From Deltaproteobacteria bacterium (GTDB lineage: Bacteria > Myxococcota_A > Polyangia > DRWM01 > JAAZOP01), in NCBI GenBank assembly GCA_016218815.1, contig JACRCX010000048.1, positions 62,001 through 126,000 of the forward strand: DNA of 64,000 nucleotides. The letters run 5' to 3'. This document shows positions 1 through 7,763 of the stretch, piece after piece (position 1 is the stretch's first letter; the number at the start of each line of letters is the position of its first letter). The notes under the pieces were generated by a model, which worked only from the letters and a program-made list of their open reading frames with translations, had not been told where the DNA came from and did no database searches. Position numbers and translations under genes: made by a program.

Positions 1-1008
1 GCGACGCCGGTGATGGCGGTGACGGGGGAGGCGGATGGGCTGCGGCTCGTCGACCTCCGCGGGGTCGCGGAGCCGCGTGAGCTGCTCCTGGGCGGCGGGT
101 GGTCGCGCGCGGCGTGGGTGGGGTGCACGGACTGGGTGGCGTTGGATCGGACGCTGGGGGAGGAGCGCAGTTTGTCCGTGCTGGACGTGGAGAGCGGGCA
201 GCTCATCGCGGTGGGGGCGCGACCGGTCGAGGAGCTGATGCGCGAGCCGGCGATCCTCGATGCGCTGGTCGCGGCATTCGGCGTGGAGGCGGCGTATCCC
301 GAGGATCGGCTGCAGTACGGAGCGTTGCGAAGTGGCCAGGGGGGCAGGCCGGTCGTCGAGGTGATCGGGGCGGGGGAGGGGGAGGAACCGGACGTCGTGG
401 TGGGGATCGAACCGATTGCGCTGCCGGCGCCGGTCGAGCGGGAAGTGGGCGACGGCATCGCGTGCGTCGGGGAGCCGCCAATCCGTTGGGTCATGCGCTC
501 GCCCTACGGGGTGGAGGCGTTGGGGGGGGAACCGGCGGAGTGGGCGTGTGAGCGCGTGGCGGGATCCGGGCCCGAGACTCACGACTCACGACTCACGACT
601 CACGACTCCCGCCACGCCCACCAGAGTCGGGCGAAGGAGGTCGGCGTCAGCGCGGCGAATGCCGCGGACCTGCCGTTGGTGGTGGACGTGCCGGGGGCGG
701 GGGAGGTGGCGCTGCCGGGACGCGCTCCGGTGGAGGGGTACGAGCTGTGCGCGAGGCCCGGCGGGGGGTGGCGCGCGGTGCGGGTGGAGCAGCCGGGCGA
801 ATACGGGTACGACGTCTTGTACGTGGTGCGGGACGGAGACGGCGCGGTGTGGGAGGCGGCGCGTTACGAGGTGACGGATCTTGAGGCGGCGGGAGTCGGC
901 GTGGTCGGTGGGAACCTGCTGCTCTTCGGCGGGCCGGCCGGCTGGTTCGTCGCACGGGACGACGACGACCCGGAACGGGTCAGCGACATGCCGCCAGCGA
1001 TCCGCTGA
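1..1008 (+). CDS. Unrecognised protein, 3' part (5' end outside window)
   Basis: The frame is open from base 1, so the gene starts upstream of the window; the first in-frame ATG is only at 13. About 335 residues are visible. I recognise no domain. The protein is acidic and rich in Gly, Ala and Val, with many short predicted beta strands, and no membrane segment is seen in the visible part. The C-terminus is a run of Asp followed by MPPAIR. Around residues 193-204 five 7-bp direct repeats (577-611) are translated in frame, giving the repeating peptide THDSRLT. This looks like an inserted repeat in a tolerated loop. Codon use before and after the array is uniform, so the gene appears intact through it. 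It is followed by repeat DNA and converges on ino1. Function unknown. Confidence 0.6.
   Translation, partial: ATPVMAVTGEADGLRLVDLRGVAEPRELLLGGGWSRAAWVGCTDWVALDRTLGEERSLSVLDVESGQLIAVGARPVEELMREPAILDALVAAFGVEAAYPEDRLQYGALRSGQGGRPVVEVIGAGEGEEPDVVVGIEPIALPAPVEREVGDGIACVGEPPIRWVMRSPYGVEALGGEPAEWACERVAGSGPETHDSRLTTHDSRHAHQSRAKEVGVSAANAADLPLVVDVPGAGEVALPGRAPVEGYELCARPGGGWRAVRVEQPGEYGYDVLYVVRDGDGAVWEAARYEVTDLEAAGVGVVGGNLLLFGGPAGWFVARDDDDPERVSDMPPAIR
577..611. repeat. Heptad tandem repeat ACTCACG x5, inside a CDS
   Basis: Five in-phase 7-bp units; four are ACTCACG and the last is ACTCCCG. Because 7 is not a multiple of 3 the array is read in all three frames, so one unit set encodes a 7-residue peptide repeat. 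The same unit recurs at 33004-33010. The array is a member of the window-wide heptad family. Confidence 0.9.
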
Positions 1009-1034
1009 CCGCGTCTCCCCCGTTTCCTGTCCTG

Positions 1035-1069
1035 CCGACCCCCGACCCCCAGCCCCCGACCCCCTCTTG
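1035..1069. repeat. Heptad repeat CCGACCC/CCAGCCC
   Basis: Four in-phase 7-bp units (CCGACCC, CCGACCC, CCAGCCC, CCGACCC) followed by a degenerate fifth, in the gap between the convergent first gene and ino1. The complementary units GTCGGGG and GCTGGGG occur at 6285-6312, and CCAGCCC units occur at 57236-57263. The lead-in TGTCCTGCC is shared with the 57.2 kb copy. Confidence 0.85.
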
Positions 1070-1095
1070 TCCCCCTTCCCCCCTTCCCCAGTCCC

Positions 1096-2409
1096 TCAGT
1101 CGTAGTACTCGTTGCCCAGGTGGGTGATCAGCTCTTCGCCCTTGAGCCAGCGTAGGGTGTTCTTGAGTTTCATGAGCTGGATGAAGAGGTCGTGCTCGGG
1201 GTAGAGCTTGGGGGGCACCATCGGGCTCTTGAAGTAGAAGGAGAGCCACTCCTGGATGCCGTGGAAGCCGGCGCGCTGGGCGAGGTCCATGAACAGGGCG
1301 AGGTCCAGGACGATGGGGGCGGCGAGGATGGAGTCGCGGCAGAGGAAGTTGATCTTGATCTGCATCGGGTAGTCGAGCCAGCCGAAGATGTCGATGTTGT
1401 CCCAGCTCTCCTTGTTGTCCCCGCGGGGGGGATAGTAGTTGATGCGGACCTTGTGGTGGAAGTTGCCGTAGAGCTCGGAGTGGAGTTCGGGCTGGAGGAT
1501 CGTGTCCAGGACGGAGAGCTTGCTCTCTTCCTTGGTCTTGAAGGAGTCGGGGTCGTCCAGAACCTCGCCGTCGCGGTTGCCCAGGATGTTGGTGGAGAAC
1601 CAGCCGGTGAGGCCGATCATGCGGGCCTTGAACCCCGGGGCGAGAATCGTCTTCATGAGGGTCTGGCCGGTCTTGAAGTCCTTGCCGGCAACGGGGAGGT
1701 TCTCGCGGCGGGCCAGCTCCCAGATGGCGGGGATGTCGACGGTGAGGTTGGGCGCGCCGTTGGCGAAGGGCACGCCGGCGCGAAGGGCGGCGTAGGCGTA
1801 GACCATGCTGGGGGCGATGGTCGGGTCGTTCTCCGTGAGGGCCTTCTCGAAGGCGGCGAGGCTCTGGTGGGCCGCGGTCGGCTTGAGGAAGATCTCGGTG
1901 GAGGCGCACCAGACCAGGACGTTGCGCGCCGTGTGGTTCTCCCTGGTGAAGTTCCGGATGTCCTCGATGAGCTGTTCGGCCAGCTCCATCTTGTTCTTGC
2001 CCTGCTTGACGTGCGGGCCGTCGAGGCGACGGACGTAGTCGCGGGAGAAGACGGCCTTCATCGGTCGCAGGGCGCGGAGCTCGTCGGCACAGAGGCTGAT
2101 GTCCTCCTTGGTGAGGACGCCGGCCTTGGTGGCGGCCTGATGGGCGTCGTCGGGGAAGCAGTCCCAGGCGCCGAAGACCAGGTCCTCGAGCGAGGCGAGG
2201 GGGACGAAGTCGCGGACCGCCGGGGAGCGGCCGTCGGTGCGCTTGCCCAGGCGGATGGTGCCGAGCTGGGTGAGGGAGCCGAAGGGGCGGCGGAGCCTCT
2301 TCCGGCACAGGGCGACTCCGGCGACGAAGGTCGTGGAGACGGCGCCCAGACCGGCGAGCAGAACGCCGAGTTTCCCGGTAGCGGGTTGGATCTTGGCCGG
2401 CTTCTCCAT
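1096..2409 (-). CDS. ino1: myo-inositol-1-phosphate synthase
   Basis: 437 residues. The enzyme isomerises glucose 6-phosphate to 1L-myo-inositol 1-phosphate with NAD+, in the cytoplasm. Visible signatures are the N-terminal nucleotide-binding GLGAVSTTF (about residues 20-28), GWFSTNILGNRDG (about 265) and KINFLCRDSILAAPIVLDL (about 360), in the order expected for Ino1. The length fits the family. An AAGGTG ribosome site precedes the ATG. It is divergent from the nucleotidyltransferase at 2813, which by context could use its product (CDP-inositol formation). The recognition is strong; assigning its inositol phosphate to the neighbouring CDP-alcohol phosphotransferases is inference. Confidence 0.93.
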   Translation of the reverse strand: MEKPAKIQPATGKLGVLLAGLGAVSTTFVAGVALCRKRLRRPFGSLTQLGTIRLGKRTDGRSPAVRDFVPLASLEDLVFGAWDCFPDDAHQAATKAGVLTKEDISLCADELRALRPMKAVFSRDYVRRLDGPHVKQGKNKMELAEQLIEDIRNFTRENHTARNVLVWCASTEIFLKPTAAHQSLAAFEKALTENDPTIAPSMVYAYAALRAGVPFANGAPNLTVDIPAIWELARRENLPVAGKDFKTGQTLMKTILAPGFKARMIGLTGWFSTNILGNRDGEVLDDPDSFKTKEESKLSVLDTILQPELHSELYGNFHHKVRINYYPPRGDNKESWDNIDIFGWLDYPMQIKINFLCRDSILAAPIVLDLALFMDLAQRAGFHGIQEWLSFYFKSPMVPPKLYPEHDLFIQLMKLKNTLRWLKGEELITHLGNEYYD

Positions 2410-2812
2410 GGCGGTTCACCTTTCCGGCTCCGTCTGGCGGCGGGAGCCTGGGAGGCCGCGCTCTCCGTGCGGGGGCTCGTGGGAGCCCGGCACGGTCGGC
2501 GGGCGACGAACGTCGCGCGTCGTTAGCACACGCCGTGCCACGGCTCAAGAATTCCGGCTGGCCCGGCCCTTGCACTGGCCGCCGCGTCGCCGGTCGTTGG
2601 GGGGGGCGCACGGGGCTCGACCGGAGTCACGGGACTTGAGACGGGTCCCGGAACGGTGGTAGATCGCGGCGACTTCCGGTACGGACTGCCCGGAAGGCGT
2701 CGTGGCTGAGTGTTGTAGCGAATGGTGTGCGTGAAATTCACACTGGGGCGTCGACGCGACAGGGCGGTGGCGAATTGACGGCGGTCGGGCCGGAGGAACG
2801 CGGGAGGCTGGC
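2410..2812. other. 403-bp divergent intergenic region
   Basis: Separates ino1 (minus) from the nucleotidyltransferase operon (plus). It holds the Ino1 ribosome site at its left end, and at 2630-2763 a leader element shared with the 6.4 kb region. No ORF or RNA gene is supported here. A 7-bp-arm inverted repeat, CTTCCGG/CCGGAAG, lies at 2673-2696. Confidence 0.6.
2630..2763 (+). promoter_or_regulatory. Conserved leader/promoter element, copy 1
   Basis: Upstream of the 2813 operon. It consists of a 21-bp inverted repeat CGGGAC-N9-GTCCCG (2630-2650), a hairpin (2673-2696), then ATGGTGT (2722), ATTCACACTG (2736) and CGACAGG (2757). The last three blocks recur at 6483, 6497 and 6518 with identical spacing (14 and 21 bp). 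The inverted repeat recurs at 6389 with the same N9. This is too much for chance in unrelated gaps. Promoter, operator or structured 5' leader are all possible; I do not recognise it as a known riboswitch. Confidence 0.6.
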
Positions 2813-3595
2813 ATGACGGTGCGGCGCGGAATCATCCTGGCTGCGGGGCTCGGCTCGCGGCTGGCGGACGGCTCGGGCGTTCCGAAACCGTTGGTGAAGG
2901 TGGGCGGTCGGCCGATGATCCGGCACGTGTTGTCGGCCTTCCGCGGGGCGGGCTTGACCGAGGCCGTGGTGGTGGTGGGGTTCCAGGGAGACAGGATTCG
3001 CCGGGCGCTCGCGGGAGAGGATGGGATTCGGGTCGAGGTGGTGGAGAACCGGGAGTGGGAGAAGTCGAACGGGGTGTCGGTGCTGGCGGCGGCGAAGAGC
3101 GTCGACCAGCCGTGCATCCTGTCCATGTCCGATCACCTGTACGGTCCCGGGATGGTGCGGGGGTTGTGCCGGATCCCGGCCTCGGACGCCTCGTGCCAGC
3201 TCGTCGTGGACGGCGACGTGGCCGGCGTGTTCGATATCGATGATGCAACGAAGGTGCGGCGCGAGGGCGACCGCATCGTGGCGATCGGGAAGGAGCTGGC
3301 GGACTACGACGGGATCGACTGCGGGGTCTTCCGCGTGACGCCGGCGTTGATCGGGGCGTTGAGCGATGCCTACGCCGAGCGAGGGGATTGCTCCTTGTCG
3401 GACGGCGTGAGAAAGTTGTGCGCGGGGGACCGGATGCGGGCGGTCGGCGTGACGGGCGAGCCGTGGATCGACGTGGACACGCCACAGGCGCTGCGGGCCG
3501 CGACGGCGCTGTTGGGCTCGGGGAAGTGGGAGGGCGTTCGCGAGGCGCCGGCACGCGAGAGGGCGAGGGTGGGAGTGGTCCTTCCGCCGGCGTGA
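2813..3595 (+). CDS. Nucleotidyltransferase, probable inositol-1-phosphate or alkyl-phosphate cytidylyltransferase
   Basis: 260 residues, one NTP_transferase domain. It starts with the sugar-nucleotidyltransferase signature IILAAGLGSRL followed by PKPLVKVGGRPMIRHVL; the metal-binding region is SMSDHLYGPG (about residue 105). IDCGVFRVTP and WIDVDTPQAL near the end resemble CTP:inositol-1-phosphate cytidylyltransferases (IPCT). A GGAGG-type site precedes the ATG. It lies 22 bp before a PhnW-like aminotransferase. A cytidylyltransferase plus an AEP-type aminotransferase is also the domain pair of PntC, which makes CMP-2-aminoethylphosphonate. Ino1 next door favours CDP-inositol, and the aminotransferase favours a CMP-amino-alkyl product. 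The sequence does not settle which. Confidence 0.8.
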   Translation: MTVRRGIILAAGLGSRLADGSGVPKPLVKVGGRPMIRHVLSAFRGAGLTEAVVVVGFQGDRIRRALAGEDGIRVEVVENREWEKSNGVSVLAAAKSVDQPCILSMSDHLYGPGMVRGLCRIPASDASCQLVVDGDVAGVFDIDDATKVRREGDRIVAIGKELADYDGIDCGVFRVTPALIGALSDAYAERGDCSLSDGVRKLCAGDRMRAVGVTGEPWIDVDTPQALRAATALLGSGKWEGVREAPARERARVGVVLPPA

Positions 3596-3617
3596 CCTGT
3601 CGAGCGCGGAGACGGTG

Positions 3618-4778
3618 ATGGCTCGAGCGAAACTGACGCTGTTCACACCCGGTCCGGTGCGCATTCCGCCGCTGGTCGCGGACTACCTTGCGGACCCTCC
3701 CTGCAACTACCATCGGCAAGGCGGCTTCGGCGAGATGTTCCGGCGGACGCAGTCGGACCTCAAGGAGTTGGTCGGGCTTCGTCGTCCCGAGGAGACGTTC
3801 GCGACGCTGTTGGCGACCACGGGGACGGGGGCGAACGAGGCCTGCCTGTCGGCGCTGTCGCGTGCGGGCAGCGGGGTGATCGTGCGCAACGGCTTCTTCG
3901 GCGCGCGACTCGTCGACCAGGCGCGGCAGAGCGGGCTGGCGCACGAGGTCTTCGACGCGCCGGACGACCGGCCGGTCGATCCCGCGGCGCTGGACTCGTT
4001 CCTGTCCGGTCGGCCTCAGGTGCGCTGGGTCTTCTTCGTGGCGCACGAGACGCGGGCGGGGCTGGCGAATCCGCTGGTGGAGCTTGGGCGGCTGTGCCGT
4101 GGACGCGGCCTGTTCGTGGGGGCGGACGTGGTCTCGGCGGCGTACGCGTATCCGTTGGACCTCGAGGCCGCGGGGCTCGATCTGGCGGTGACGTCGTCCG
4201 CGAAGGCGTTGATGGCGGTGCCGGGGATCGGGATCGTGTTCACGCGCCTCGAGGCGGCGGAGCGACTCGCGGCCATGCCGGCGCCCGGCGGGTACTACCT
4301 GGACCTGATGGCGGAGTTTGCCAAGCAGCGGCGGGACGGGCAGCCGCGCTTCGCCCAGCCGGTGGCGTTGCACGCGGCGCTCCACGCGGCGTGTCTGCAC
4401 CTGAAGCGGGTGGGCATCGTGAACCATTTCGCGCGCATCCGGCGGCAGATGGAGGACCTCGAGGCCTGCCTGGGGCGGATGGGGCTGCGCCCGTTGCTGC
4501 CGGCGGCCTACCGTTCGGGGGTCGTCGTGAATTTCGACTTGCCGCGCGGAATGGAGTATCCGGAGTTCAGCAACCGCATGGAAGCGGAAGGATACTACCT
4601 GCTCTACGGCATTCCCGGCGACCATTCGCATTTCCAGGTGAGCACGATCGGGGATCTGTCGGACGAGGACGTAGCCGGACTGGAACAGGCCCTGGGCCGG
4701 GTCCTCGGCAGGCGGGCGGGGGCGTCTCGAGCGGAGCGGACGGGCGACGTCCGGCACGCCGATGGGAGGCAGCCATGA
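3618..4778 (+). CDS. Class V PLP aminotransferase, 2-aminoethylphosphonate transaminase-like (paralog 1)
   Basis: 386 residues from the ATG at 3618, chosen because the paralog at 6533 begins at the same point (NRAKPVLFTPGP versus ARAKLTLFTPGP). A GTG one codon earlier is possible. The family transfers an amino group between alanine/pyruvate and an aldehyde substrate using PLP. The predicted Schiff-base lysine lies in SSAKALMA (about residue 195), and the substrate-end motif FTPGP is at the N-terminus. It is highly similar throughout to the 6533 gene, for example ANYHRQ/CNYHRQ, ETRAGL and QPVALHAAL. No PEP mutase or phosphonopyruvate decarboxylase is in the window, so phosphonoacetaldehyde as substrate is uncertain. 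Its stop overlaps the next start (ATGA). Confidence 0.85.
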   Translation: MARAKLTLFTPGPVRIPPLVADYLADPPCNYHRQGGFGEMFRRTQSDLKELVGLRRPEETFATLLATTGTGANEACLSALSRAGSGVIVRNGFFGARLVDQARQSGLAHEVFDAPDDRPVDPAALDSFLSGRPQVRWVFFVAHETRAGLANPLVELGRLCRGRGLFVGADVVSAAYAYPLDLEAAGLDLAVTSSAKALMAVPGIGIVFTRLEAAERLAAMPAPGGYYLDLMAEFAKQRRDGQPRFAQPVALHAALHAACLHLKRVGIVNHFARIRRQMEDLEACLGRMGLRPLLPAAYRSGVVVNFDLPRGMEYPEFSNRMEAEGYYLLYGIPGDHSHFQVSTIGDLSDEDVAGLEQALGRVLGRRAGASRAERTGDVRHADGRQP

Positions 4779-5299
4779 TCCGTCAGCTCGGCAATCATCT
4801 CGGCAAGTGGATCGCGTTGGGGTACGACCATCACGCGTCCGAGGAGATTGCCGCGTACGTCCAGACTCTTTCGCGATTCGGCATCGTCGTCCCCGCCGTT
4901 TCCGGCCCCGACCTGTACTGGATCGACTCGGCTCGCGTCGTCTGCCGCGCGATCCAGCGCAAGAAGGACCGCATCGGCGTCCTCCTGTGCTCGACCGGCA
5001 TCGGCATGTCGATCGCGGCCAACAAGTTCCGCGGGATCTACGCGGCGCGGTGCGTGACCGAGGACGACGCGCGGGGGGCGCGGACGATCAACAACGCCAA
5101 CGTGCTCTGCCTGGCGCTGCGGTCCGGCGTCGAGACCAACCGCAAGATCATCGCCGCCTTCATGGAGACGCCGTTCGAGGGCCGCAAGGTCGAGCAGCTC
5201 TCCGAAATCACCACGCTCGAGATCGAGCGACCCGCGCCGTCGCACGGCTCCCGGTCGCCGCAGCCCGTCTTCGCCCGCGACCAGCGCGCCGTCCGCTGA
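4775..5299 (+). CDS. RpiB/LacA/LacB-family sugar-phosphate isomerase
   Basis: 174 residues. RpiB-family enzymes interconvert aldose and ketose phosphates. Visible are GYDHHASEEI (N-terminal catalytic Asp/His region, about residue 15) and LLCSTGIGMSIAANKFRG (about 68-85), containing the Cys and the anion-binding GTGIGMSIAANK-type loop, as well as NNANVLCLALR. The ATG overlaps the aminotransferase stop by 4 bp with GGGAGG upstream, so it is translationally coupled. In this context it is unlikely to be a plain pentose-phosphate enzyme; a role in supplying or rearranging the polyol phosphate used for the head group is inference. Length is slightly above the usual 145-160 residues, owing to a C-terminal tail. 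Confidence 0.85.
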   Translation: MIRQLGNHLGKWIALGYDHHASEEIAAYVQTLSRFGIVVPAVSGPDLYWIDSARVVCRAIQRKKDRIGVLLCSTGIGMSIAANKFRGIYAARCVTEDDARGARTINNANVLCLALRSGVETNRKIIAAFMETPFEGRKVEQLSEITTLEIERPAPSHGSRSPQPVFARDQRAVR

Positions 5300-5310
5300 A
5301 CCACTACCCC

Positions 5311-5355
5311 GACCTCCCCACCTCTCCAGCCGACCTCTCCACCTCTCCCCACCCG
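5311..5355. repeat. ACCTCTCC octamer-type repeat
   Basis: Irregular tandem ACCTCCCC/ACCTCTCC units between the convergent rpiB-like and pssA-like genes. A shared stretch, CCACCTCTCCAGCCG, also occurs in the gap at 39.1 kb, so this is a dispersed repeat family rather than local low complexity. Confidence 0.6.
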
Positions 5356-5401
5356 GTCCGGAGAAGGCTGACACGTCGTCACGGACCGCGCGATTGGTAG
5401 G

Positions 5402-6172
5402 TCAGTGCCCGCCTTCCGCTCGCGGGCGGTCTGCCGCCATCGCCTGCCGGAACTCCTGGCGCTCCTCCCGCGTGAGCGACGTCCAGGCCGCCAGCGAATA
5501 CGTCGCCATCGCCGCGAAGAGGATGTCGAACAGGAACCGCGGCTCGAACGCCAGCAGCCCGAAGGTCACGACGAAGAAGGCGACGATGAACAGACGCGCG
5601 TACCAGAAGTGCGCACGGCGGATGTGGTGGCTGGGGAACGGCCATCTCGTCAGCGCGGCGAGCGAGGCGAGCGGGATCAGGCCGACGCCCCACCACAAAC
5701 CTCCCGGCGCGCACGGTACGACGATCGCGTTGCAGTAGCCGACGGCCATGAACCCCAGGACGCTGCGGGGCAATCCGATCCAGACACCCTTGCCGTCCAG
5801 GCCCGCCACCGCATGCTGGGCATGGCGGAGGGAGGCGGCCACGATGATCGAGGCCGCGAGGGCGACGGCCAGCACTTGCTGCCAGGGCTCGGGGACGAGG
5901 CCGGCGCCGCGATAGACCGTGTAGACGATGGCGGCGGGCGCGACCACATGGGACAGGTGGTCGGCGATCGTGTCGTACTCGGCGCCGAAGCGGGAGGACA
6001 CGCCCAGCCGGCGGGCGATCCACCCGTCCGGGATGTCGCCCAGGAAGTAGCCGAAGAGGATGGCGAGGCCGGCCTCGAACGGCCGCCCATCGATGCAGAA
6101 GCAGATCGCAACCACACCGCCGAGGAGGTTGATCGTGGTGAAAAAGCCGGGGACGAAGGGCCGCCAGGACAT
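5402..6172 (-). CDS. CDP-alcohol phosphatidyltransferase, PssA-like
   Basis: 256 residues with several predicted membrane helices. The CDP-alcohol phosphotransferase signature D-x2-D-G-x2-A-R-x8-G-x3-D-x3-D is complete (DIPDGWIARR, then FGAEYDTIAD, about residues 46-72). The N-terminal FFTTINLLGGVVAI matches the start of type II phosphatidylserine synthases (PssA). The expected reaction transfers a phosphatidyl group from CDP-diacylglycerol to an alcohol at the inner membrane; serine is the classical acceptor. It converges with the rpiB-like gene, which hints at a modified acceptor made by the neighbouring operon, but this is inference. Start ATG chosen at MSWRPF. Confidence 0.85.
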   Translation of the reverse strand: MSWRPFVPGFFTTINLLGGVVAICFCIDGRPFEAGLAILFGYFLGDIPDGWIARRLGVSSRFGAEYDTIADHLSHVVAPAAIVYTVYRGAGLVPEPWQQVLAVALAASIIVAASLRHAQHAVAGLDGKGVWIGLPRSVLGFMAVGYCNAIVVPCAPGGLWWGVGLIPLASLAALTRWPFPSHHIRRAHFWYARLFIVAFFVVTFGLLAFEPRFLFDILFAAMATYSLAAWTSLTREERQEFRQAMAADRPRAEGGH

Positions 6173-6249
6173 CCGATCACCCGACCGAGCCGTCGGCTCG
6201 AGTCGGGAGGGAAACTAGGCTGCCGCCCGCCGGCGTGTCAACTGGCGGG

Positions 6250-6312
6250 GGTCGGGGGTGGGGGGGGGATGGGGGCAAGAGGGGGCTGGGGGTCGGGGGT
6301 CGGGGGCTGGGA
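6250..6312. repeat. Heptad repeat GTCGGGG/GCTGGGG
   Basis: In-phase 7-bp units are clearest at 6285-6312 (GCTGGGG, GTCGGGG, GTCGGGG, GCTGGGA), with a more degenerate left part. They are the complement of the units at 1035-1062 and 57236-57263. Confidence 0.8.
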
Positions 6313-6388
6313 GGACAGTGGCCCACCGCTTGCTAGGCGGTGGGGCCGGCGGGTTGGTGAATGGAAGCGGGGGAGCCAGCGGCCGTCA

Positions 6389-6524
6389 CGGGACTTGCGA
6401 ACGGTCCCGTGGAAGTGTAATGGGGCCTCGTAGTTCCTGGGGCGTTGCGGCACGGTGACGGCCGTGCTTGGTGTGGCGTCGTATGGTGTATCCCGGATTC
6501 ACACTGTGGTTCTTGTACGACAGG
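6389..6524 (+). promoter_or_regulatory. Conserved leader/promoter element, copy 2
   Basis: Inverted repeat CGGGAC-N9-GTCCCG (6389-6409), hairpin GCACGG/CCGTGC (6450-6467), ATGGTGT (6483), ATTCACACTG (6497) and CGACAGG (6518), the last running into the AGGAGG ribosome site of the 6533 gene. The order and spacing match the element at 2630-2763. Both drive units containing the paralogous aminotransferases, which suggests co-regulation or an inherited duplicated promoter. Confidence 0.6.
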
Positions 6525-6532
6525 AGGAACAC

Positions 6533-7687
6533 GTGAATCGCGCGAAACCAGTCCTGTTCACCCCCGGCCCGCTCGAAGTTCCTCGTGTGGTTTCCGAGTA
6601 CATGGCCGATCCGCCGGCGAACTATCACCGGCAGGATGCATTCCGCACCATGTTCGCGGACAACCAGCAGGACCTCAAGGATCTCATCGGGATCCGGACT
6701 CCGGGCGACTGGCATGTCACGATGTTCGCCAGCACGGGCACCGGGGCCAACGACGTCTGCCTCCTCGCCCTGTCGCGCCTCGGGCGCGGCTTGATCGTCA
6801 GCAACGGGTACTTCGGCGAGCGGCTCGTGACGCAGGCGACCGAATGCGGGGTCGAGCACGAGGTGCTGCGGCTGCCGGTCGAGGAGCCGATGGATCCGCG
6901 GCTCGTGGAAGACGCTCTGGCGGCCGATCCCGGCGTGACGTGGGTCTTCTTCGTGAGCCACGAGACGCGGGCCGGTCTCGTCAACCCGCTGGTCGAGGTG
7001 GGCCGGACGTGCAAGCGCCACGGCCTGATGGTGGCCGCGGATTGCGTCTCCAGCGCCTACGCGTATCCGATCGACCTCGAGGCGGCCCAGGTCGACCTGG
7101 CGTCGGCCTCGTCCTCGAAGGCGATCATGGCGCATCCCGGGCTGGGGATGGTGTTCACCAGGACCACGGCGGTGGAACGGCTGCGGGCGGCAGGGCGCCC
7201 CCGCGGTTCCTCCCTCGACCTGGTGGCCGAGTTCGACAAGCAGTCGAAGCTGCGCGAGCCGCGCTTCGGCCAGCCGGTGGCGTTGCACGCTGCCCTGCGG
7301 GCGGCGTGCTTGCACTTGAAGAGCATCGGCATCGACGCCCATCATCGCCGTATCCGCCGCCAGATGCAGGACCTCGCCGCGCACCTGGGCGAGTTGGGCG
7401 CGCCGGCGCGCGTCGACCCGAGCTATCGTTCCTGGGTCGTCTGCAACTTCGACCTCCCGCCGGGGTTCACCTGCACGGAGATTTCGAAGTACATGGAAGG
7501 GCAGGGGCTCTTCCTGCTCTACGGCATCGGCGGGGACAAGAACCACTTCCAGATCGCCACCATGGGCAATCTCTCCGACGAGAACATGTCGGCCCTCAAG
7601 CGAGCCTTCACGCGCCTGTTCACGGGCCGGCGCCGCATGGTGTCCGACCTGGCCCGCCCTGCCGCCGTCGCCAGCACCGGCCGGTAG
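6533..7687 (+). CDS. Class V PLP aminotransferase, 2-aminoethylphosphonate transaminase-like (paralog 2)
   Basis: 384 residues from the GTG at 6533, which has AGGAGG six bases upstream and lines up with paralog 1. An upstream ATG at 6455 would run through the shared leader element and is rejected. The PLP lysine is predicted in SSSKAIMAHPGLG (about residue 195). It is full-length and appears active, like its paralog at 3618. Monocistronic, with its own copy of the leader element; a 6-bp-stem hairpin follows. The two enzymes may act on different aldehyde substrates or be a recent duplication. No phosphonate-forming genes are nearby, so the product name is family-level only. Confidence 0.85.
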   Translation: MNRAKPVLFTPGPLEVPRVVSEYMADPPANYHRQDAFRTMFADNQQDLKDLIGIRTPGDWHVTMFASTGTGANDVCLLALSRLGRGLIVSNGYFGERLVTQATECGVEHEVLRLPVEEPMDPRLVEDALAADPGVTWVFFVSHETRAGLVNPLVEVGRTCKRHGLMVAADCVSSAYAYPIDLEAAQVDLASASSSKAIMAHPGLGMVFTRTTAVERLRAAGRPRGSSLDLVAEFDKQSKLREPRFGQPVALHAALRAACLHLKSIGIDAHHRRIRRQMQDLAAHLGELGAPARVDPSYRSWVVCNFDLPPGFTCTEISKYMEGQGLFLLYGIGGDKNHFQIATMGNLSDENMSALKRAFTRLFTGRRRMVSDLARPAAVASTGR

Positions 7688-7714
7688 ACCTCGCGGGAGC
7701 ACTTGCGGCGACAC

Positions 7715-7729
7715 GCCCGCTGCGCGGGC
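7715..7729 (+). terminator. Short GC hairpin after aminotransferase 2
   Basis: GCCCGC, loop TGC, GCGGGC, located 27 bp after the stop and between convergent genes. There is no U-tract, so it is a weak terminator candidate. Confidence 0.35.
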
Positions 7730-7763
7730 TTCCCGTCGCTGCGTGACTCCCCTACCGACGGGG

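Larger units (their letters stand above)
6173..6532. other. 360-bp divergent intergenic region
   Basis: Lies between the PssA-like gene (minus) and aminotransferase 2 (plus). It contains G-rich heptad repeats (about 6250-6312) and the second copy of the shared leader element (6389-6524). No gene is supported. Confidence 0.6.

Noticed and set aside
2813..4778. Bona fide phosphonate (aminoethylphosphonate) cluster
   Set aside because: No PEP mutase or phosphonopyruvate decarboxylase in the window; kept only as one alternative.
6455..6532. Upstream ATG start for aminotransferase 2
   Set aside because: It lies within the conserved leader element; GTG 6533 has an AGGAGG site and matches the paralog.
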